From Paenibacillus sp. 1011MAR3C5 (GTDB lineage Bacteria > Bacillota > Bacilli > Paenibacillales > Paenibacillaceae), in assembly GCF_003591485.1 (NCBI RefSeq), contig NZ_QZCF01000006.1, positions 124,001 to 188,000 of the forward strand: 64,000 nt of DNA, read 5' to 3'. Shown here one piece after another: positions 16,595-25,955 of this stretch. How positions within the stretch are numbered: the first letter of the stretch is position 1; each line of letters opens with the position of its first letter. The notes under the pieces are model-generated. The model searched no databases. It saw only the letters and a list, made by a program, of their open reading frames with translations, and was not told where the DNA came from. The position numbers and the translations under genes were made by a program.

Positions 16595-17866
16595 CTATTC
16601 GGGTTCGGATGCGGATTCGGGTACAGATTCAACTACAGGCTCGGATACGAATTCGGATGCGGATTCGGGTACAGATTCAACTACAGGCTCGGATACGAAT
16701 TCGGATGCGCCCTCCACATCGGCAGGCTGATTTTCCCAGACCTCCAGAATTTGACCCGCTACATGGTTCCAGGTGAAATGATCCTCTACCAGCTTACGGC
16801 CATGCAAGCCCATCTGACGAGCGTTGCCGACATTGGACAGCATGCTGTTCAGAGTGGACGCGTATTCGGCCGGGTCCTCCGGATTCTCAATGATGATGCC
16901 GTTATTCCCGCGGATAATCTCCGGGTTGCCGCCTCTTGCCGTCGTAATAAGCGGCAGCCCCGCTGCCATTGCTTCATAATGAACCCGGGCGAGCGGCTCC
17001 TCCCATATCGATGTGCAGACGAAGACGTCTGCCGCGCAGAACCATTTGTGCACCTCACTTGCCTGCACATAGCCTGTCGTCATAACCGGGATCGGCGACT
17101 TCTCCGCCAATGCCCGCAGATAAGCGATATAATCGCTAATCCGGTCGTCGCTGTACCAAGCCGCACCCACAATGACAAGCACTGCGTCCGAATGCCGCAG
17201 ATGGGACATTGCTCTGACCAATACGTGAGGCCCCTTGTTCCGCGACAGCCTGCCGACGAATAAGATCACCTTTTTATTGCCCAGCTTATGCTGGTTGCGG
17301 ATGCTGTCCCGGTCTCTTTGCGCAGCCTGAGATTGCTTCCACGGAGCGAACTTCGACAGATCGACGCCGGAATAGACTGTGCGGATCTTGGGCCCCGCCT
17401 GCGGATAGTCCTTGCAGATCGCCGCACCAATATAATTGCTGATCGTAATAATGGTTTCGACGCGCTGTATGACGGCGTCTCCTTCTACCTTGTTCAGCTT
17501 CAGCGGATTGAACATGTCGTTGTGCATGCTCAGCACAATACGCGCATTCGGCTTTACGGAAGCAACGGGGAGCACCAATTTGGGACGGTTGAAAATATGA
17601 ATCAGATCGTACTCTTCCGCGCTCGCTTCCAGGTACGGAATCACATTGCTCATATAGATATCGAGAACGCCCTGAGAGTCGAACCGTAGATAGCGCACAC
17701 CGTTTACCGTCTCCTCATCCGGCAGTTCTGGATCTGCTCGCCCGATAACGGTAATCTTATGACCGCGGCTCAGCAAAGGAACGACGCCACCGATATAAGT
17801 TTGAATGGCTCCACCCCGTATATTAGGCACCGGAAGCTTCTCTGTGCATATCAATAATATATTCAT
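16595..17866 (-). CDS. GT4 glycosyltransferase, CotSA-like, with acidic repeat tail
   Basis: A 423-residue GT-B enzyme. The N-terminal Rossmann half starts MNILLICTEKLPVPNIRGGAIQTYI. The C-terminal nucleotide-sugar half has VILFVGRLSRNKGPHVLVRA and EEPLARVHYEAMAAGLPLITT, the E-x7-E type motif. In Bacillus CotSA is a spore coat protein encoded next to CotS. Here the start ATG overlaps the CotS-like stop codon (ATGA), giving the same pairing. After about residue 385 comes a low-complexity acidic tail built of 16-residue repeats (EFVSEPVVESVPESAS). The sugar donor and acceptor are unknown. Confidence 0.88.
   Translation of the reverse strand: MNILLICTEKLPVPNIRGGAIQTYIGGVVPLLSRGHKITVIGRADPELPDEETVNGVRYLRFDSQGVLDIYMSNVIPYLEASAEEYDLIHIFNRPKLVLPVASVKPNARIVLSMHNDMFNPLKLNKVEGDAVIQRVETIITISNYIGAAICKDYPQAGPKIRTVYSGVDLSKFAPWKQSQAAQRDRDSIRNQHKLGNKKVILFVGRLSRNKGPHVLVRAMSHLRHSDAVLVIVGAAWYSDDRISDYIAYLRALAEKSPIPVMTTGYVQASEVHKWFCAADVFVCTSIWEEPLARVHYEAMAAGLPLITTARGGNPEIIRGNNGIIIENPEDPAEYASTLNSMLSNVGNARQMGLHGRKLVEDHFTWNHVAGQILEVWENQPADVEGASEFVSEPVVESVPESASEFVSEPVVESVPESASEPE
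16614..16709. repeat. 48-bp direct repeat in the GT4 tail
   Basis: Two consecutive 48-bp copies (starting at 16614 and 16662) encode the 16-residue acidic repeat at the C-terminus of the CotSA-like protein. Confidence 0.85.
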
Positions 17867-19773
17867 CGCGTACTCTCCCTTAACACTTCGCTTCTCCGGT
17901 AAGCGAGGATATAGGCTTTGACCTTAGCCTTCTTGTACGATGTTCTTTGCGCAGCGAATGTTCCTTTGCCGATGGCGCCTTTTTTCTTCTTGGACGAAGG
18001 TGCTTGCACCGACTTTTTCTTGCCGGCCGGCTTCACCGGTACCATTAGCTTTCTTGCTGCTCTTCTCGCCGGTTCCGTCCTCAATCTGCGGATATCCTCC
18101 TCGGTCGGCCGTTTCACATGAGGGCGGGAGATTCTGTCCGCCTTTGGCGCCTGAGGGATCAATGCCTTCGAAAGCTTCTTCCCTTTAGCCAGTTTTTCCG
18201 AGACAGGCTTCACTGCTTTTGCAGCTTTTGTAGCTTTTGTAGCTTTTGTAGCTTTTGCAGCTTTTGCAGCTTTTCCAGGCTTCATAGCTTTCGCAGCTTT
18301 CTCTTTCTTTGGCTTGACGTCAAGAGGCAGGTAGAAGACCGGCTCCTCGGACTTCCGTTTCTTCTGTTTGCGACGTCCCTTTTTCTCGTCGCGAAGCTTC
18401 TTTGGCGGCTTGTTGTAGAATGGCTCGGAATCGCGCTTCGACCGTTTGCCTTTCCGGACATCTCCTGGCTCTACTCCTGGCTCTACTCCAGGCTTCAGCA
18501 GGATACCCTTGCCATCCGGTCCCACAACGAGACGGATAATGTTCGACCCGCTGCGGGTCCGCTCCAGCGGACGACCGCCTTCCACACGACGTCCCTTCTT
18601 CGCGTAATCCCGGTACGTGTACGGCTGGCTTGGCGCCGTGACGATCTCCGTGTAGTCGCCTGCCGGATACTTGGCTTTATCTTTCTCCAGCTCGCGCAGC
18701 ACTTCCCACTTGTTTGTCTCCGTTGCGATGACGCGATCCAGTATCGGTCCCAGCTCCAGATCCATAAACTCAACAGGACGGAACACCACTTCTTTTACAT
18801 GCTTATAAAATTCGTTCGGGAACGCCATATCGATCCATAATAGCTCGAATGTCTCACGATCCAGCGGATTCGCGCGATGATACGCATCGATAACGCCGCG
18901 GATCCACGCCAGATCCCATGCGCCCATATCGTCCATCGTGCTGGTAATGATTTTGCGAAGATCGCGGATCGGCAAGTCGAACGCCACACCGTCCAGATCA
19001 ATGACCCAGATGCCGCCCGGCCCCATCTGGCCATTGGACCAGCCATAGTCCTGATGAGCGAGCCCCCAGTGCGCTTCTCCTTTGCGAATCATTTTTTGAT
19101 AAGACGACTCTTGGAACTTGGTAAAGATCTCTTTTGCCTGATTCTCAAACGTATCCAAAACCGAGAGCAATTGCGGGCTTGCCGCCGCATCCGGGTAAGC
19201 CTTGGCGATATGGCGGAACCAGCCAATCTTCGTCATGATCTTCTGATATTGGCTCTCCCACTTGAATATGCGGGTAGACTTCCCCGCCTCCAGCGGAGGC
19301 ACATATCCTTTCGACCACTTGTGAAATTCCCCGAGTCCGTGGCAAAGCGTCTGTGCGCCTTCCAGATCGATCTTGGCGACAGGCGTCAGCGTGTCAATCC
19401 AGTCAGTCACAATCCACAGCTTTCCGCCGGCTACGACGGAGTTTTTGCCGTCCCTGGTCAAAATAATGCCTGGAACCCGCGCGCCCTGCTTCACCACATA
19501 CTCTTGTGCGCCCACACTGAATAAGCTTCTTGCGGGCGTACGGTGAAGCACCTTCAGACTGCGGGTTCCATGATTGGTGTCGATGCGCCAGATTGCGCCT
19601 CCTTTGTCCGGCTTGGAGGTAATAAGCGTCATGCCTCTGACGTCCATGTTATAGGACTTGCATACCTGATAAGCGAGCTTCTCCAGCTCGGGTGGAACGT
19701 ATTGCTCTAAGTTCAGACCGGAAGATTCTTCTGCCACCATGTCATCCCATGGTACGATTTGATACTGTTCCAA
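17863..19773 (-). CDS. CotS-family spore coat kinase-like protein with long basic tail
   Basis: A 636-residue protein. The first part of about 375 residues is a CotS/aminoglycoside-phosphotransferase-like fold with the catalytic-loop motif HQDYGWSN and the metal-binding IDLDGVAFD. From about residue 400 it becomes strongly basic, with KPPKKLRDEKKGRRKQKKRK and Ala-Lys-Thr repeats (AKATKATKATKAAKA). This nearly doubles the usual length of about 350 residues. CotS proteins are coat components assembled during sporulation, and some relatives are active kinases. The start is TTG (19773) with GGAGG 8 nt upstream. The gene overlaps cotSA by 4 nt. The basic tail may bind acidic polymers. Confidence 0.87.
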   Translation of the reverse strand: MEQYQIVPWDDMVAEESSGLNLEQYVPPELEKLAYQVCKSYNMDVRGMTLITSKPDKGGAIWRIDTNHGTRSLKVLHRTPARSLFSVGAQEYVVKQGARVPGIILTRDGKNSVVAGGKLWIVTDWIDTLTPVAKIDLEGAQTLCHGLGEFHKWSKGYVPPLEAGKSTRIFKWESQYQKIMTKIGWFRHIAKAYPDAAASPQLLSVLDTFENQAKEIFTKFQESSYQKMIRKGEAHWGLAHQDYGWSNGQMGPGGIWVIDLDGVAFDLPIRDLRKIITSTMDDMGAWDLAWIRGVIDAYHRANPLDRETFELLWIDMAFPNEFYKHVKEVVFRPVEFMDLELGPILDRVIATETNKWEVLRELEKDKAKYPAGDYTEIVTAPSQPYTYRDYAKKGRRVEGGRPLERTRSGSNIIRLVVGPDGKGILLKPGVEPGVEPGDVRKGKRSKRDSEPFYNKPPKKLRDEKKGRRKQKKRKSEEPVFYLPLDVKPKKEKAAKAMKPGKAAKAAKATKATKATKAAKAVKPVSEKLAKGKKLSKALIPQAPKADRISRPHVKRPTEEDIRRLRTEPARRAARKLMVPVKPAGKKKSVQAPSSKKKKGAIGKGTFAAQRTSYKKAKVKAYILAYRRSEVLRESTR

Positions 19774-19917
19774 CTAAGCAACCTCCACTCTTTTGCGGTA
19801 AATATGAAGTTCTATTATGTATATGTTTACTAGAAATTAATGGATAGGTATACAAGTGGAGATTTGTTCGCGGGCGGGGCGGTTTGGGTAAATGCCGAGA
19901 CAGTCATCTCTATCAAA

Positions 19918-19959
19918 TCAAAAAGAAGACTGCCCCGGCAGTCCTTCGCCTGGGCAGTC
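19918..19959 (-). terminator. Terminator of the 1856-residue surface protein gene
   Basis: GACTGCCC (19928-19935) pairs with GGGCAGTC (19952-19959). A shorter nested hairpin GACTGCC-GGGGCAGTC leads into a T-rich stretch on the minus strand. Confidence 0.7.
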
Positions 19960-19973
19960 CCTTATGTCTTCAT

Positions 19974-22900
19974 TCAATTCTTTTCAAGCAGTTGCAGCAG
20001 GTTGAGCAGCAGACTTGCGCTCTGCGCCCGCGTACCGAAGCCATCTGGCTTGAAGGCTTGGGACGGAAAGCCTTGCATCAGTTCCAGTCCATGTGCTGCG
20101 GCTATGGCTTGCTGCGCCCAGAGCGGCGCGGACGCCGTGTCACTGAACGGCGCTTTGCCGAAATCGCCCGCAGCTTCTTCATTGCGGAACGAATATGCGC
20201 GTACAATCATCGCCGCCATCTCTTGACGGGTGACGGAAGCATTCGGCTTGAACAAGCCGTCGCCTACGCCGTTCACAATTCCCGCTTGCACGGCCAGATT
20301 GACTGCATTCGCATACCAGGCATCAGCGGTGACATCACTAAAGGCAGCTGCCGATTCACCTTTCATGCCGAGTGCCCGAACGAGCAATGCGGCAAATTCA
20401 GCTCGCGTGACATCTCTCTCCGGCGCATAACGATCCGCCGATACGCCTTCAATAATATGCTTCGCCGACAATTCCATAATGTCGGCTGCAGCCCAGTGAC
20501 CGCTTGCCACATCAAGGAAAGCCTTGCGGTATTCCAAGAGGGCATATTGTCCCGGCGAGCTCATATCGGCTCTCAGCCATTCCCCACTGCGCTGGCTGCC
20601 CAAGTAAGTCAATTCGCCTTGACCGGATACACGGTACATACCGAGCAGCCGTTCATCCGCTTGAGCGCCCGGCTTCAGCGAGACGGATACGGCATGCTGG
20701 AACTGCCCAACCGTCGTCTGGGTTCCGTCCGGTTCCGTGACGGTGAATCCTAGTGCCAGAACCTCGCCGGACAGTTGAATCTCTGCGGAAGCCCTTGCTT
20801 CCGCTGCGTTCAGCAGCGCTTCAGCTGCCGCCTTATCCAAGCGCTGAATAGTGAACGTAATCTTGCTTTGTTCCAGCTGCTGCTCCGGCAGCTTGCCCGC
20901 GAGCTCCTTCAGCCATTCCGATGGCAGCGTAACGCGGATATTGCCCGCTTCGACGACGACATCCGAAGCTCCGGCGAGCTGTGCCGCATGGCCCGGAAGA
21001 ATCAGCTCTTCCAGCGGCGCATCGGTACGAATCACAATCTCACCCGAGGAGGTACCTTGCAGCTGTCCCGGCTTCACTTCCAACCGGCCCGGCTTATCCG
21101 CCGGCTCCGGCGATGGCTCAGGGCCTGGTGTTAGCGGCGGTGTCGGCTTTGTTTTCTTCACAATTTCGAAGGTATCGACCAGATCGCCATCTACAGTAGT
21201 CGCAGTAATAACGATTTTATCGCCTGCAATCTCCACCGCCGTATACAGGTTTTTGTCCTCGTCATAAACGAACTCCTGCCATGGACGCTCTGTAAGCGCG
21301 TAGAACTTCGGTCCCGTAGAACCGCCGACTACATAGCGGGTGCCTTCGCCTTCCTTGACGATTTCGCCGCCTTTCATCGGAAACGTGCGCAGATAGATGT
21401 GATCATGCCCGTTCATGACAAGATCGACCTCGTACTTATCGAAGACCGGCACCCAATACTTTTGCACATTCGTATTGGCATAGATGCTGCCGTAAGGGCC
21501 TTGATGGAATACGATGACCTTCCACTTTTTCTTCGTCGCGGACAGATCCTTCTCCAGCCACTTCGTCTGCTCCTTGAAGGCTTCCTCCGACATTTCCGTA
21601 TTCAGCATGACAAAATGCACGTTTTTCATATCAAAGGAGTAGCTGCTGCCCTTCGCTACATCCGACCCGTTCTGCGGATTGTAGAAGTGGGCCAAGTAAT
21701 CGCCGTTGCCGTTCGTGCCGGTTACCTCATGATTGCCGACAACTGTCTGCAGCGTATACTTCAGGAACAGCTCCTGCGCGGCGCCGAACCACATATTCCA
21801 CTGCTCCTGCTCATGGCCGTGGTCGACCATATCGCCTGCATGAATAAGCAGCTCCGCATCCGGCATATGCTCCACCGCTTTGGTCAAGGACTTGCCCCAA
21901 TCATCAAAGCCCGCCTGATTGGAAGCCTGGGAATCACCCAGGAACAGGAACTTCACGCCATCTCCCGATACCGGGGACGTATGGAATTCTCCTTGCGCGC
22001 TCATATTGCCCTCGCCATCACCTACACGGTAGACATAATCCGTATCCGGCTTAAGTCCAGTCAACTGCGCGCGATGTACGCGGTAAGTGCCATCATTGTT
22101 CGTATTGTACAGGCTGCTTGCGCCTTCGGTCTGCTTTACATTGTCTCCGTCAAATCCGGCGAAGCCTTCCTTCTCCGCCCACTCGACAACGGACGTGAGC
22201 ACATTCGGATGAGTCTGCCAAGAGACATGTCTGGCAGTAGAGGCATTCTCGCCTACCGAGACATTGATATTAACCGGTGCGGCCGTATGCGCAGGCGGCG
22301 CCACGACAAAGGTCATGATCGGGCTGTAGCTGTCGCCTTGCTTGGCCTGAAGCTTATACGTGCCCTCTGCCAAGGCAACATCTGCCGTCACCAGCTGACC
22401 TTCCGCATTGGATACAGCTTCTTTCACTTCAGCTCCATCCAGCAGCAGGACCGCATCGCGCACCGGCTTGCCGCCATCTGTAATGGTGAAGTCTGCGGGG
22501 TATCCAAGCGCGATATTGGCATGATTCCACAGCAGCTTCAGCTTATTCTTGACGGTCGTCTCCAGAGGCGGACCGTAGAACGGCTTCGCCGTACCGTCAC
22601 CCTCTACCATTACGATAGAACCGGATACAAATTGAATGTTATGCTGGCGCGTCACTTCTCCGCCCTTCGCTTGCTCAAGGCCGATTGGTCCGATCACGTC
22701 GCTCTTCACCGTATATCGGATCGTTGCCGCCACATCGCTGTCCTTCAATGAAGCGGACGGCAGATTGGCGAAATCAAGACGGACCGTACCCTGTTCCGCA
22801 TTCACCGTAGAGCTCAGCTGGGCTTCTCCTAGCCTCTGCCCTCGTACAACTTCCAGTTCCTGCACGATTGCAGGGTCGAACTTCAATTCCGCATGGCCGC

Positions 22901-25544
22901 TCTTCAGCTTGGCAGCCGACTCAATCGTTAACGGAATGTCATACGTGCCCCCTGCAAACACTTCCTCCGGCGTCTCGTACAAATATTGCGGAGAGCCCAG
23001 GTTCACATTGAAATACCATTCTTTAATCGTCTGGTTGCCGCTCAAATCCCGAATGGCCACCTTCGCTTTATGCCGGCCTTCGGCAAGCGGTTCGATCGGC
23101 GTATAGGTTATCAAGCCCTTCGGCGGATACAAGCCGTGCTGCACCGGCTGATCATCCAGGTACACCCTGATCTTGTCGGGATCAATCAGCGTCGTTGCCG
23201 GATGCTGTGCCGGATCATAGCCGACGTCCTCGCCGATCACGCTAATCGTCGGATGAGCCTCTCTGACAGTCGTATTGGACGCCGGGGCAATATCCTTGAG
23301 CACAGGCGGCTCAATATCCTCGCCCGCCGTCGAGCCGTAGATGGCGCGAATCTGATCAACGTAGATGACGCCGGCATCCTTCTTTGCGTTGCTCGTCTCC
23401 ATGTAGCGGACGGGCATATCGATTGTGAACGGCACCGTCTTGCCCGTCGGCACAGCGGCCTCGACGTACTTCCATCCCGTCCAGTTGACGCCTGCCACCT
23501 GATCGGTAAAGTCGAGCGGAATCGCCGCGTTGTTGCCGTCTCTCATTTGCATGCGAAGCCAATGAGTCTTGCCGTCGCCGTATACCCACATGCCGATCTT
23601 CTGCGGATAGCCCGGCACCTGAATCCGGTCATCGACCGACTTGGCCTGCAAGTACGCGCCGGAAGTACCCGTTTTGCCTGTAAAATCGTACGATAATTTC
23701 AATGCTGTATCGCCAAAACGGACAAAGTCGGGATTGCTCTCCTCTGCAATATCGATCGTGTTAAAAGCCGCGCCAGCAGCAATGTAAGCCGACAGCCCGC
23801 TCTCAAAATCCTCCAAAATAACAGGCGGGATGCCAACGCTGACATTCATGACGGCCTCCAGATCGCCATAAGACGCAATAATCCGGCCGGATTGGCCATT
23901 ACTGTCGGTGGCGGTGAATACACCGTCTGCGTCTATTTCTCCGATATCTCCTTCTACCCGCCATTCAAAGCTATTGTTGCTTGCTTGAATGACTTGGCCG
24001 TCGCGGGTTGCGACAACCTTTAGCGTCTCTACCGCTCCCGATTCATAGGTCTTGGCCTCGTCTGGGAAGGAGAGCAGCGTCAGCTTGTCGACAATCTCAA
24101 TGGCTGCCGAGCCTTGAACGCCTCCAGCCTGAACGTTGATGCTGCCTTCGGCTGCCTGCTTCCCTGCCGTGAACTGTCCTGCCGCCGAGATGCTGCCTAG
24201 AGCGGTATCCGCTTCCCAAGCCAAGGCTTCGTCGACAGTTACGGGATGCCCGTTCGCATCCATGCCTTTCGCCGTGAAAGGGAAGGAAGAGCCGGCGAGA
24301 ATCCGTTCAGCGCTCGGCTGCACCGCCAAGCTTGCCGCGCTGCCCAGCTCTGGCGCCTTGTTGACCAGCAGCAAGCTGTTGCCTGTCTTGCGCTCACCGC
24401 CGTCGGACGGCGTATTCATGACTCTCGCCGCCGACTCGCCTGGAAGCTTCGCTACCAGTGTGGAAGAGCCTCCGCCATCCAGATTCATTGCCTGCACGAC
24501 ACCCAGATCGGCTAAGATGGCTGCAAGCTCCTCTGTCTCTACGCCTTCGCTGAAGCCCGGCTGTCTGCCGTCAATCTCAAACAGGACAATCGATCCATCT
24601 GCCTTGGTCCCGATTGCTGTCCGCGGATGTACGCCCGCCGGTCCGACGCCGTTCTGTACGACGCCGTCCTTGATCATCGGCCCCATGCCGCCTATCGCTA
24701 CCTGAACGTCGCTCCACTCGTCGCTCAGCGCGAATTCCGCCGAAATCTCGTCACCTGCGTTCAAGCCGGCAAGCAAAGTGCGAGCACTGCCTGATGCAGA
24801 CAATACCGCTTGCCCCTCTTCGAGAGGCGTATTTCCTTGGTTCTGACGGATATCCAGCACCCGAAGAAGCAGTGTGGAGCCATGTTTGACTTCTCCTTCG
24901 ACGATTTCAAGCACAACTTCATCGCCGTCGTTACCCGTCATGGTCGACGTATAATAATCTGTCGTATAAAGGACAAGCTGATTATCACTGCGGAACCGGT
25001 TAATATGCGTCAGCGGCGAAGCTTCGCCGTTAATCGTAACCGTCTTGGTCAGCTGAGGTGTTCCGTATAGGGAAGAGCCGTCCGCCTTCAAGCCAAAGGC
25101 ATAGCTGTTGACCGCACTATTCAGTATGCGGCCCTCACCCATAAACAGGCCGTTCGGCACCCCTGTTGCATTGCCGCTAATCTCATAAAAATCGCCGTTA
25201 ATGCCGGCTATAACGCGATTGCCCGGCTGGTCCGCATATGCGGCCATCGCCGTAACTCCTTCCATGCCACGCACCTTGCCGGACTTCGTCCCGGCGATCA
25301 GGCCCAAATTGGCATTGGCGGGATCGAATTCTACGAAATGAGCTTTCTGTGTTCCTCTTGCTGTCTGCATGTCATACCAGGTGTAAGCTGCTCCCGGCGC
25401 CAGCTCCGTTCGGCGCACGTCGATGACTTTGCCGAATCCAGTGCTCGGCGGATCCATCATACCGGCTGAAACAGCCGGCGACAGCACCGAAAGAAGCATC
25501 ATGACGGCCAGAATCAGACTGGCGACACGCTGTCGTGTTTTCAT
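19974..25544 (-). CDS. Multidomain surface protein: phosphodiester glycosidase, metallophosphatase, SLH anchor
   Basis: An 1856-residue secreted protein with a signal peptide ending AVSA (about residue 27). From about 40 to 395 it is a phosphodiester glycosidase (NAGPA/DUF2233) domain with AGINGDFYEISG and AMNLDGGGSSTLV. Ig-like domains follow (400-575), then a carbohydrate-binding-like domain (FEDG-type start EDFESGL, 580-745), another Ig-like region, and a cohesin-like domain (about 855-985). A purple acid phosphatase Fn3-like domain (1090-1195) precedes a calcineurin-type phosphoesterase (1197-1450) with GDSQ, GDMVDHG, GNHE, H and GHDH motifs. Three SLH domains (about 1680-1856) anchor it to the wall. 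The two catalytic domains could act in sequence on glycosyl phosphodiesters. GGAGGAATG precedes the ATG. Confidence 0.92.
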   Translation of the reverse strand: MKTRQRVASLILAVMMLLSVLSPAVSAGMMDPPSTGFGKVIDVRRTELAPGAAYTWYDMQTARGTQKAHFVEFDPANANLGLIAGTKSGKVRGMEGVTAMAAYADQPGNRVIAGINGDFYEISGNATGVPNGLFMGEGRILNSAVNSYAFGLKADGSSLYGTPQLTKTVTINGEASPLTHINRFRSDNQLVLYTTDYYTSTMTGNDGDEVVLEIVEGEVKHGSTLLLRVLDIRQNQGNTPLEEGQAVLSASGSARTLLAGLNAGDEISAEFALSDEWSDVQVAIGGMGPMIKDGVVQNGVGPAGVHPRTAIGTKADGSIVLFEIDGRQPGFSEGVETEELAAILADLGVVQAMNLDGGGSSTLVAKLPGESAARVMNTPSDGGERKTGNSLLLVNKAPELGSAASLAVQPSAERILAGSSFPFTAKGMDANGHPVTVDEALAWEADTALGSISAAGQFTAGKQAAEGSINVQAGGVQGSAAIEIVDKLTLLSFPDEAKTYESGAVETLKVVATRDGQVIQASNNSFEWRVEGDIGEIDADGVFTATDSNGQSGRIIASYGDLEAVMNVSVGIPPVILEDFESGLSAYIAAGAAFNTIDIAEESNPDFVRFGDTALKLSYDFTGKTGTSGAYLQAKSVDDRIQVPGYPQKIGMWVYGDGKTHWLRMQMRDGNNAAIPLDFTDQVAGVNWTGWKYVEAAVPTGKTVPFTIDMPVRYMETSNAKKDAGVIYVDQIRAIYGSTAGEDIEPPVLKDIAPASNTTVREAHPTISVIGEDVGYDPAQHPATTLIDPDKIRVYLDDQPVQHGLYPPKGLITYTPIEPLAEGRHKAKVAIRDLSGNQTIKEWYFNVNLGSPQYLYETPEEVFAGGTYDIPLTIESAAKLKSGHAELKFDPAIVQELEVVRGQRLGEAQLSSTVNAEQGTVRLDFANLPSASLKDSDVAATIRYTVKSDVIGPIGLEQAKGGEVTRQHNIQFVSGSIVMVEGDGTAKPFYGPPLETTVKNKLKLLWNHANIALGYPADFTITDGGKPVRDAVLLLDGAEVKEAVSNAEGQLVTADVALAEGTYKLQAKQGDSYSPIMTFVVAPPAHTAAPVNINVSVGENASTARHVSWQTHPNVLTSVVEWAEKEGFAGFDGDNVKQTEGASSLYNTNNDGTYRVHRAQLTGLKPDTDYVYRVGDGEGNMSAQGEFHTSPVSGDGVKFLFLGDSQASNQAGFDDWGKSLTKAVEHMPDAELLIHAGDMVDHGHEQEQWNMWFGAAQELFLKYTLQTVVGNHEVTGTNGNGDYLAHFYNPQNGSDVAKGSSYSFDMKNVHFVMLNTEMSEEAFKEQTKWLEKDLSATKKKWKVIVFHQGPYGSIYANTNVQKYWVPVFDKYEVDLVMNGHDHIYLRTFPMKGGEIVKEGEGTRYVVGGSTGPKFYALTERPWQEFVYDEDKNLYTAVEIAGDKIVITATTVDGDLVDTFEIVKKTKPTPPLTPGPEPSPEPADKPGRLEVKPGQLQGTSSGEIVIRTDAPLEELILPGHAAQLAGASDVVVEAGNIRVTLPSEWLKELAGKLPEQQLEQSKITFTIQRLDKAAAEALLNAAEARASAEIQLSGEVLALGFTVTEPDGTQTTVGQFQHAVSVSLKPGAQADERLLGMYRVSGQGELTYLGSQRSGEWLRADMSSPGQYALLEYRKAFLDVASGHWAAADIMELSAKHIIEGVSADRYAPERDVTRAEFAALLVRALGMKGESAAAFSDVTADAWYANAVNLAVQAGIVNGVGDGLFKPNASVTRQEMAAMIVRAYSFRNEEAAGDFGKAPFSDTASAPLWAQQAIAAAHGLELMQGFPSQAFKPDGFGTRAQSASLLLNLLQLLEKN

Positions 25545-25785
25545 TGCTTCATTCCTCCAAACTACGTTTTTTTATCGCGTTCTCAGTGATTATATTTGTA
25601 ATTTTATTTCGATTTCAATGGAATATGACGAAATAAAATATTATCTTAATAAAGCCACTCTCGTTTTCATTGTTCTTTACAAAAAAATAATAGAATCGAC
25701 AATGAACCGCCACATAGCGACTTCCCCCTGCCGAATCGTTCCCGCCAATCCGATTCACAGCGACTAAGGACGCTTCGGGTCATCA

Positions 25786-25817
25786 CAAAAAAACCGATTC
25801 GACAGCAATCGAATCGG
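25786..25817 (-). terminator. Second of two tandem terminators after GH20
   Basis: A 9-bp perfect stem (CCGATTCGA with TCGAATCGG) is followed by seven T on the minus strand. Confidence 0.8.
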
Positions 25818-25882
25818 CCCGCATCCTATTCAATCTCTAGCATCCTAAAACAGTCAGCCCGCTTAACGATTCTTCATGTGCA

Positions 25883-25922
25883 CAAAAAAAATCGCCGTAC
25901 TCCCTGCTGGGAGGACGGCGAT
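25883..25922 (-). terminator. Terminator of the GH20 gene
   Basis: ATCGCCGT (25891-25898) pairs with ACGGCGAT (25915-25922), with an inner CTCCC/GGGAG helix, then eight T on the minus strand. Confidence 0.88.
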
Positions 25923-25955
25923 CTTCTTCACATTCTGCCAAATAGCAGCAAATCT

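Larger units (their letters stand above)
25545..25955. other. Intergenic region with two terminators and the surface-protein promoter region
   Basis: These 411 bp contain no convincing gene. The part next to the surface-protein gene (25545-25700) is very A+T-rich and should hold its promoter on the minus strand; I could not fix -35/-10 hexamers. The distal part holds the two terminators listed separately. Confidence 0.6.

Noticed and set aside
21399..22751. Plus-strand reading frame of 450 codons opposite the surface-protein gene
   Set aside because: Antisense shadow of a GC-biased coding region; no ribosome binding site or recognisable motif.
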